Assembly (NCBI GenBank): GCA_947303255.1
Contig: CAMYXL010000028.1
Span: forward strand, 1 to 36,941
Direction: 5' to 3'
Length of the DNA stretch: 36,941 nt
Source of the DNA: an uncultured Clostridia bacterium
GTDB lineage: Bacteria > Bacillota > Clostridia > Saccharofermentanales > Saccharofermentanaceae
A model generated the notes under the pieces. It was not told where the DNA came from, searched no databases, and saw nothing but the letters and a program-made list of their open reading frames with translations. The first letter of the stretch is position 1; each line of letters begins with the position of its first letter. The position numbers and the translations under genes were made by a program. Of the stretch, positions 32,104 through 36,941 are shown piece after piece.

Positions 32104-33381
32104 ATGAGTGCTTTTGAAAAAATAATTGGATACGATAGTATTAAAAATGAGTTGATTCAGATTTGTGACATGATCCATAACAAGGACGTGTATGAGAAGC
32201 TGGGAGCAAAGTTGCCACAGGGTATTTTGATTCATGGAGAACCGGGACTGGGAAAGACTTTGATGGCAAAGTGTTTCATAGAAGAGTGCGGATTGGAGTC
32301 TTATACCATCAGACGTAATAGGGGGAATGATGACTTTGTCGGATTGATAACGGATGTTTTCGAGAAGGCTAAGGAAAATGCGCCTGCGTTGATATTTCTT
32401 GATGATATGGATAAGTTCGCAAATGAGGATGAGAACCATCCCAATGCTGAGGAGTATGTTGCTGTTCAGTCCGGTATAGATGAGGTTAAGGGATACGATG
32501 TTTTTGTTTTGGCGACAGCCAATGATTTGGATAATCTTCCGGATTCACTCCTCCGTCTGGGTCGTTTTGACCGTAAGATAGAAGTGGAATGTCCTTCCGA
32601 GAGTGACTCTCGTGCGATTATTGAGTATTTCCTGTCTGATAAGAAAGTAGACAAAAATCTGAATCTTGATGATTTGGCAAAGATGATCTGTTACAGTTCG
32701 TGTGCGGATTTGGAGGTTATCCTTAACCAGGCAGCTATTAATTCCGCTTTTGAACGCAAGAAAAAAATAGAAATCAGTGATCTTGTTAAAGCAGTCCTTT
32801 GTATGCAGTATGATTCACCCAATAACCTTACAAATGCTTCTGAAGAGGAACTTCACAAAATTGCGCTTCATGAGGCAGGGCATTTGGTCGTAAGTGAGAT
32901 CCTGACTTCCGGCAGTGTCGGATTGGCATCCATACGTACTCAAGGAAGAGGAAAAATAGGAGGTTTTATACATAGCTGTAAAGAACATCAGAGATTATTG
33001 TACCGTGTATATATTGCTCTGGCTGGAAAAGCGGCAGTTGAATTATACTACTCTGAAGAGTCAACGGGAGGCTGTGAACATGATTTATACAGGGCGGCTT
33101 ATATGTTGAGAGAGAGTATGAGCCAGGGTGCTTTATTCGGATTTGGATTATTTGATGTTTCAGGCAGAAGGTATAGTGTTTCCCCGAACTGGAATGCATT
33201 TAGTGAAGCAGCTGTTCATACGGAACTTGAAAGATATATGTTAAAGACCAGAGAAATCCTTATCAAAAACAGGCCGTTCCTTGAGAGAACAGCCGAAGCT
33301 TTGCTTAAGAGAGAAACTCTCCTGTTCTCTGATATTCAGAAGATTAGAAATGAAGTTGAGATAGTTGAGGTGGCGGTATAA
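32104..33381 (+). CDS. Soluble FtsH-like AAA+ / M41 metalloprotease
   Basis: This 425-residue protein starts at 32104, because GGAGGG (32091-32096) sits 7 bases before it; the ATG at 32089 overlaps that site. The AAA+ module has Walker A GEPGLGKT (45-52), Walker B LDDMD (D100) and an LRLGRFDRK second-region motif with its arginine finger. The protease domain has HEAGH (256-260) and a likely third zinc ligand D327. Unlike housekeeping FtsH (about 600-650 residues, two membrane helices), it has no N-terminal membrane region. It is therefore a cytosolic, hexameric unfoldase-protease with unknown substrates. It follows the RecQ-nuclease gene by 276 bases and ends in its own terminator. Confidence 0.9.
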   Translation: MSAFEKIIGYDSIKNELIQICDMIHNKDVYEKLGAKLPQGILIHGEPGLGKTLMAKCFIEECGLESYTIRRNRGNDDFVGLITDVFEKAKENAPALIFLDDMDKFANEDENHPNAEEYVAVQSGIDEVKGYDVFVLATANDLDNLPDSLLRLGRFDRKIEVECPSESDSRAIIEYFLSDKKVDKNLNLDDLAKMICYSSCADLEVILNQAAINSAFERKKKIEISDLVKAVLCMQYDSPNNLTNASEEELHKIALHEAGHLVVSEILTSGSVGLASIRTQGRGKIGGFIHSCKEHQRLLYRVYIALAGKAAVELYYSEESTGGCEHDLYRAAYMLRESMSQGALFGFGLFDVSGRRYSVSPNWNAFSEAAVHTELERYMLKTREILIKNRPFLERTAEALLKRETLLFSDIQKIRNEVEIVEVAV

Positions 33382-33394
33382 TTTCCGCCATTTT
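33371..33394 (+). terminator. Terminator of the FtsH-like gene
   Basis: TGGCGG (33371-33376) pairs with CCGCCA (33385-33390) around an 8-base loop that contains the stop codon, followed by TTTT. Short stem, so moderate strength. Confidence 0.6.
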
Positions 33395-33524
33395 CATGCA
33401 GTTGTTAATAATTCGTAAAAGCCCGAATAATTGGACATCGTATGTTGTAAAATCCTGGCGAAAGAGAAAAACTCTTTATGTTATTAGTTAAATGCTTCGC
33501 TTTGTTAAGAAAGGGAGTGAGATC

Positions 33525-33989
33525 ATGGGTAACGGATTTGGTATTAAGTGTAAGAAGTGCGGATATAACTATGTAGGCGTGAATGGTATCGGCTATATGT
33601 ATCCGGTGGAATATGCTTCAACAGTTAAGGATATTCGTGAGGGAAAGCACGGTGAAGAATACCGTAAGTTTTTTGAAGAGCATGAAGATGCTGCAGTTAA
33701 TTGTGGAAACTGTACTGCTGTCTGTACTAAATGTGGACAGATCGAGGATGTAACTGACTTGTCTGTTTATCTTCCTAAGGCTGGACAAAGCAGTGATGGT
33801 TGTGTATTGCCAAGTGTGTTGGAAGATGGTTTCGATAAGTACTTGGAGTACGAGCATAAGTGTTCAGATTGCGGAGGCAAGATGAGAATTATCTCTTTAG
33901 AGAATGAGATTAAGAATGGTGCTCTGAAGTGTCCGTCGTGCGGAGAGGTTCTTGTTGAAGATAAAGAAGTAAAGATTTTGTGGGATTGA
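33525..33989 (+). CDS. Zinc-ribbon protein of unknown function
   Basis: This 154-residue protein starts at 33525 with AAGGGAG upstream (33511-33517). It has three or four CxxC knuckles: CKKCGY near the start, CGNCTAVCTKCG in the middle, CSDCGGK, and CPSCGE near the end, enough to bind about two zinc ions. The first stretch, a conserved NGFGIKCKKCGYN, is typical of small Clostridial zinc-ribbon proteins with no known role. It is followed directly by a terminator and is monocistronic. Confidence 0.75.
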   Translation: MGNGFGIKCKKCGYNYVGVNGIGYMYPVEYASTVKDIREGKHGEEYRKFFEEHEDAAVNCGNCTAVCTKCGQIEDVTDLSVYLPKAGQSSDGCVLPSVLEDGFDKYLEYEHKCSDCGGKMRIISLENEIKNGALKCPSCGEVLVEDKEVKILWD

Positions 33990-34007
33990 TGTAGTATAAT
34001 GATTAGG

Positions 34008-34043
34008 AAGCAAGGGAGCTTTAGATAGACTTCCTTGCTTTTT
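34008..34043 (+). terminator. Terminator after the zinc-ribbon gene
   Basis: AAGCAAGGGAG (34008-34018) pairs with CTTCCTTGCTT (34030-34040), an 11-base stem with one G-U pair, followed by TTT. A perfect TATAAT (33995-34000) lies just before it, so a transcript starting there for the next gene would meet this hairpin first, a possible attenuator. Confidence 0.75.
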
Positions 34044-34059
34044 ATTTGGAGGGAATAAT

Positions 34060-34764
34060 ATGAAACCGCTAATTGGAGTAGTGCCGCTTGTAGATGAGAC
34101 AAAAGAAAGCTTATGGATGCTTCCGAAATATATGGACGGAGTTACAGAAGCAGGGGGAATACCGATCATATTGCCTTTAACCAGTGATGGTTCTGTTATT
34201 AGTCAACTTCTTGATGAAGTTCAGGGAATACTTCTTACCGGAGGACATGATGTTGATCCGAGGATATATGGTGAAGAACCTATTCCTAAGTGTGGAGCAG
34301 CGTGTGTTGAACGTGATTCTATGGAGAAGGAATTATTGGATCAGGCATTAGAAAGAGATATGCCTGTCCTGGGAATATGCAGAGGAATTCAGTTCATGAA
34401 TGCTTATCTGGGTGGAACACTTTATCAGGATCTTCCTACTCAGTTTGATTCTGACGTTGAGCATCATATGAATCCTCCATATGATGTGCCGGTACATTCT
34501 GTAAGCGTTCTTGAAGACAGTGCTTTACATAGACTTCTTAATAAAGATAAACTTGCAGTTAACAGTTATCACCACCAGGCTATCAAAGATAAGGCTGATC
34601 GTCTTAAGGTTATGGCAGTATCTGAAGACGGCTTGATCGAGGCAGTGGAGATGCCTGATATGAAATATGTATGGGCAGTGCAGTGGCATCCTGAGTTTAA
34701 TTACCTCAAGGAGGAGAGTAGTAGGAAGATATTTGAAGAGTTTGTAAGACAGTGTAGCGAATAA
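34060..34764 (+). CDS. Class-I glutamine amidotransferase (PuuD-type gamma-Glu-GABA hydrolase family)
   Basis: This 234-residue protein has the class I triad: Cys107 in LGICRGIQ, then His210 and Glu212 in VQWHPEF. The PuuD-type TGGHDVDPRIYGEEP loop and NSYHHQAIK box place it in the gamma-glutamyl-gamma-aminobutyrate hydrolase family (peptidase C26). No synthetase partner is adjacent. It sits between two terminators as a single gene and looks like conserved chromosome. Confidence 0.92.
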   Translation: MKPLIGVVPLVDETKESLWMLPKYMDGVTEAGGIPIILPLTSDGSVISQLLDEVQGILLTGGHDVDPRIYGEEPIPKCGAACVERDSMEKELLDQALERDMPVLGICRGIQFMNAYLGGTLYQDLPTQFDSDVEHHMNPPYDVPVHSVSVLEDSALHRLLNKDKLAVNSYHHQAIKDKADRLKVMAVSEDGLIEAVEMPDMKYVWAVQWHPEFNYLKEESSRKIFEEFVRQCSE

Positions 34765-34792
34765 TACTGTGCTTAAAGATAGATAATTATTT

Positions 34793-34827
34793 AACCCGAC
34801 ATATGGTTTATGCAGTGTCGGGTTTTC
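34793..34827 (+). terminator. Terminator after the amidotransferase gene
   Basis: AACCCGACA (34793-34801) and TGTCGGGTT (34816-34824) form a perfect 9-base stem with a 14-base loop, followed by TT. Confidence 0.8.
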
Positions 34828-34856
34828 TTGTGCCTAAAATTGCCACACTTTTTTGA

Positions 34857-34908
34857 TTGACTTAATTGGTTTACAGTTATAAACTAAAGTCAGTTTATAG
34901 TTATAAAC
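34857..34908 (+). promoter_or_regulatory. BlaI-type promoter with two operator dyads
   Basis: TTGACT (34857-34862) and TAAACT (34880-34885), 17 bases apart, form the promoter. Two 16-base dyads follow: GTTTACAGTTATAAAC (34869-34884, one mismatch) and GTTTATAGTTATAAAC (34893-34908, perfect 7+2+7). They are on one face, 24 bases apart. The first covers the -10 box and the second the transcription start. This matches autorepression by the BlaI-like product. Confidence 0.8.
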
Positions 34909-34923
34909 CAAAGGAGCAGGAAG

Positions 34924-35289
34924 ATGGAAGAACTGATGCTTAGTGAGAGCGAACACAGACTAATGGATGTTATCTGGAGACATGCGCCGATTGAATCAGG
35001 CAAGCTCGTCAAAGTATGCGAGGCAGAGCTTAACTGGAAGAAGTCGACAACGTATACCATGCTCCGTAAGCTTATCGCTAAGCAGATGGTCAAGAATGAG
35101 GATAGTCTTGTGTCTGTACTGGTTGAGCGTGACCAGGTGCAGATGTTCGAGAGCAGGAGAGTCGTAAAGAGAACTTTTGGAGGATCGCTGCCTTCGTTCC
35201 TTTTGTCTTTCCTTGAGGACAAGTCATTGTCCGACAGCGAAGCTGATGAACTGATCAAGATTATCGAAGATTACAGAAATGAGAAATGA
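34924..35289 (+). CDS. BlaI/MecI-family transcriptional repressor
   Basis: This 121-residue protein has the BlaI winged helix: LSESEHRLMDVIWRHAP, then KSTTYTMLRKLIAKQMV as the recognition helix region, and a helical C-terminal dimer domain. The ribosome binding site AAGGAG (34910-34915) lies within or next to the operator region. It should bind the two dyads upstream and leave DNA when the M56 partner encoded 9 bases downstream cuts it. No beta-lactamase gene lies in the window, so the target may be envelope stress genes. Confidence 0.93.
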   Translation: MEELMLSESEHRLMDVIWRHAPIESGKLVKVCEAELNWKKSTTYTMLRKLIAKQMVKNEDSLVSVLVERDQVQMFESRRVVKRTFGGSLPSFLLSFLEDKSLSDSEADELIKIIEDYRNEK

Positions 35290-35298
35290 GGAATCGGG

Positions 35299-36885
35299 AT
35301 GATCGAACTTTTCGAAAGTGTACTGAATCTCACACTAACGGGTTCGATAGTTATTCTTTTAATTATCGTTGCACGTTTTCTGTTGAGGAAAATACCTACT
35401 AAGTATATCTACGGATTATGGGCTGTGGCGGCTTTTAAGCTCCTTTGTCCAAAGTCGCCTTCTTCAGTGATGTCCGTATTCAATTATCTTCCGAGAAAGA
35501 AGATCACCGTAACTCCTGTTAATCTGACTAAAACTCCGGTCCAGACGGTCCACAGGACAGTTGGTACGGTCGTAAGACCTGCCGTTACTTCCGTAACTAC
35601 CGGTGCTGAAACCACCCGAGTAGCAGCAAACGGAAGTACTGTTGGGATATGGCATGTTCTGATGATCGTCTGGATAGTCGGAATGCTCCTATTAACGATC
35701 GGGGTAATATATAAGACCGTTAAGATCTATATGTCCCTGAGAGGAACCAAAAGGATACAGGGAAATGTTTATACGGGACCTTCTATCTCATCACCGTTTG
35801 TTTTCGGAATAATAAGTCCAAGGATATATATGCCTGAAGGACTTTCCGATAAGGAATTCCAGTACCTTCTCTGTCATGAGAAGACCCACATAAGAAGGAA
35901 GGATATGATCTTTAAGGCTATCGGTATAAGTACCTTGATAGTGCACTGGTTTAATCCGCTGGTGTGGATCGCGTTCCGACTTTTCGAGAGGGACATGGAA
36001 ATGAGCTGTGATGAAGAGGTAATAAAGAACATAGACAATTCCCTGAGGGCCGATTATTGCATGTCGCTGGTAACTTATGCCCGCAAGAGCTCTGTTCCAA
36101 AGTACCTGGTGGTACCGATAAGCTTCGGCAAAAAAGACGTGAAAGTGAGAATTAAAAACATTATGAAATACAAAAAGATGACTAAACTTTTATCAGCAGC
36201 ATCCCTTGCTTTGGTTGCTGTAATCGCTACAGGATGTTTCTTCAGTGCGAACGACAAGAAGGTCGAGATCGCTAAGGATGACAAAACTCAATCCGCTGAA
36301 CTTAAGAACCTCTCATATACTCCTGATGAGAGTGATGAAGATGTAGTTGATGAGACTGAAATCGACGAGACTGAAGCTGAGGAAACAGAAGCTTTTACTG
36401 AGGAAGATGATTATTACGTTTACGGCGACGATGATTGGACTCCGCCTGAGATCTATTACGAAAACCCTGAAGCGTTACCGATCAACTCCCTCCCGGACGG
36501 CGCCTTGTTCGATCTTGATATTCCTTTGCCGGACGGAGCAACGATACTGATCGATAAGGAAATCGCAAATGGAACTGAAATAACGGAAAGTATCATGGAT
36601 GAAGCCGGCTGTACTGAGTACTACTGGTTTGCAGATGAAGGCGAGAAAGCTGTAGCAGATTTTGAGATCATCATAACGGATCCTCTTTCTGATGAGCAGT
36701 TTACTGATTATGTTGATGCTTTGAGAGACTTTGGAATTAAGGATGATTGGTATTCGAGCGCGTTCTATTTCGGATATACCGAAGATGGTCTTTACATCAT
36801 TATAGATCTGACCCCGGATTTTACGGTCATAAGAGTAGCCGGCTCTACAGATATTGAAAGCAACACATTTATGTATTGCGGCTGA
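35299..36885 (+). CDS. M56 family (BlaR1-like) sensor metallopeptidase
   Basis: This 528-residue protein has three N-terminal membrane helices (about 8-25, 34-52 and 118-142), then the M56 peptidase loop with HEKTH at 193-197 and a second cytosolic motif near E-M-S-C-D-E-E (about 234-240). A last helix lies at about 295-315 and ends in VAVIATGC, which resembles a lipobox. An acidic linker (~340-375) and an outer domain of ~140 residues follow. Classic BlaR1 ends in a penicillin-binding domain with SxxK; this outer domain has none that I can see. Hence it is a sensor with an unknown ligand, not a beta-lactam receptor. It starts 9 bases after the repressor, forming one operon. Confidence 0.88.
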   Translation: MIELFESVLNLTLTGSIVILLIIVARFLLRKIPTKYIYGLWAVAAFKLLCPKSPSSVMSVFNYLPRKKITVTPVNLTKTPVQTVHRTVGTVVRPAVTSVTTGAETTRVAANGSTVGIWHVLMIVWIVGMLLLTIGVIYKTVKIYMSLRGTKRIQGNVYTGPSISSPFVFGIISPRIYMPEGLSDKEFQYLLCHEKTHIRRKDMIFKAIGISTLIVHWFNPLVWIAFRLFERDMEMSCDEEVIKNIDNSLRADYCMSLVTYARKSSVPKYLVVPISFGKKDVKVRIKNIMKYKKMTKLLSAASLALVAVIATGCFFSANDKKVEIAKDDKTQSAELKNLSYTPDESDEDVVDETEIDETEAEETEAFTEEDDYYVYGDDDWTPPEIYYENPEALPINSLPDGALFDLDIPLPDGATILIDKEIANGTEITESIMDEAGCTEYYWFADEGEKAVADFEIIITDPLSDEQFTDYVDALRDFGIKDDWYSSAFYFGYTEDGLYIIIDLTPDFTVIRVAGSTDIESNTFMYCG

Positions 36886-36912
36886 TAACTTAGATATCGT
36901 GCGTTGATTGTG

Positions 36913-36941
36913 CCCTCTTTACCGGACAACGGTAAGGAGGG
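36913..36941 (+). terminator. Terminator of the BlaI-M56 operon, cut by window edge
   Basis: CCCTCTTTACCG (36913-36924) pairs with CGGTAAGGAGGG (36930-36941), 12 bases with one G-U pair, loop GACAA. The U-tract, if any, lies past the edge. Confidence 0.75.

Overview
The window looks like chromosomal DNA of a low-to-moderate GC Firmicute, most likely a gut- or rumen-type member of the Clostridia. This rests on AGGAGG-type ribosome binding sites, a BlaI/M56 regulatory pair, a LytTR-DUF3021 pair, a VanZ protein, PcfJ-like and sce7726-like proteins, and many short U-tailed terminators. No rRNA, tRNA, CRISPR array, transposase, integrase or phage structural gene was seen, so the species and the borders of any mobile element cannot be fixed from here.

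Layout. (1) 1-322: tail of a low-molecular-weight tyrosine-phosphatase-like gene that runs off the left edge. (2) 450-7062: an accessory block with a PD-(D/E)XK-like protein, a PcfJ-like protein, and a 1258-residue fusion of an sce7726-type nuclease domain, an SF2/SNF2-like helicase and a C-terminal J-domain. (3) 7226-9793: a hypothetical gene, a Doc/Fic toxin with its probable antitoxin, and a small minus-strand operon of three unknown ORFs. (4) 9956-15684: a tightly coupled four-gene operon of a UvrD-like helicase with an extra Zn-type C-terminus, a soluble FtsK-like translocase, an unknown protein and a stand-alone sce7726 nuclease related to the N-terminus of the large fusion. A metallophosphoesterase and a SLOG-family protein follow. 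(5) 17114-22822: mostly housekeeping or envelope genes, comprising two membrane proteins, a membrane alpha/beta hydrolase-LytTR-DUF3021-VanZ operon and a small hypothetical. (6) 23342-28472: an operon of a PLD-DEAH-DUF3427 helicase, a Nudix hydrolase, a methyltransferase and an HNH nuclease, followed by an open-frame remnant. (7) 28863-31827: an unknown protein coupled to a RecQ-like helicase with a C-terminal PD-(D/E)XK nuclease. (8) 32104-33381: an FtsH-like AAA+/M41 protease with no membrane anchor. (9) 33525-36941: a zinc-ribbon protein, a class-I glutamine amidotransferase, and a BlaI-type repressor with an M56 sensor peptidase behind paired operators.

Interpretation. Four separate helicase- or translocase-plus-nuclease cassettes lie within about 30 kb, with a toxin-antitoxin pair, a SLOG protein and a soluble AAA+ protease between them. 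This is the composition of a bacterial defence island. The best candidates for something undescribed are the sce7726-helicase-J-domain fusion and the UvrD/FtsK/unknown/sce7726 operon. They carry related nuclease domains and may form one system or two sister systems. The defence role is inferred from composition and context only; no activity can be read from sequence.

Regulatory structure is also visible: two perfect or near-perfect 16-bp BlaI-type operators, an inverted repeat that contains the start codon of the hydrolase operon, two hairpins that pair with G-rich ribosome binding sites, and a pair of spaced TACGAC direct repeats in the largest intergenic gap.
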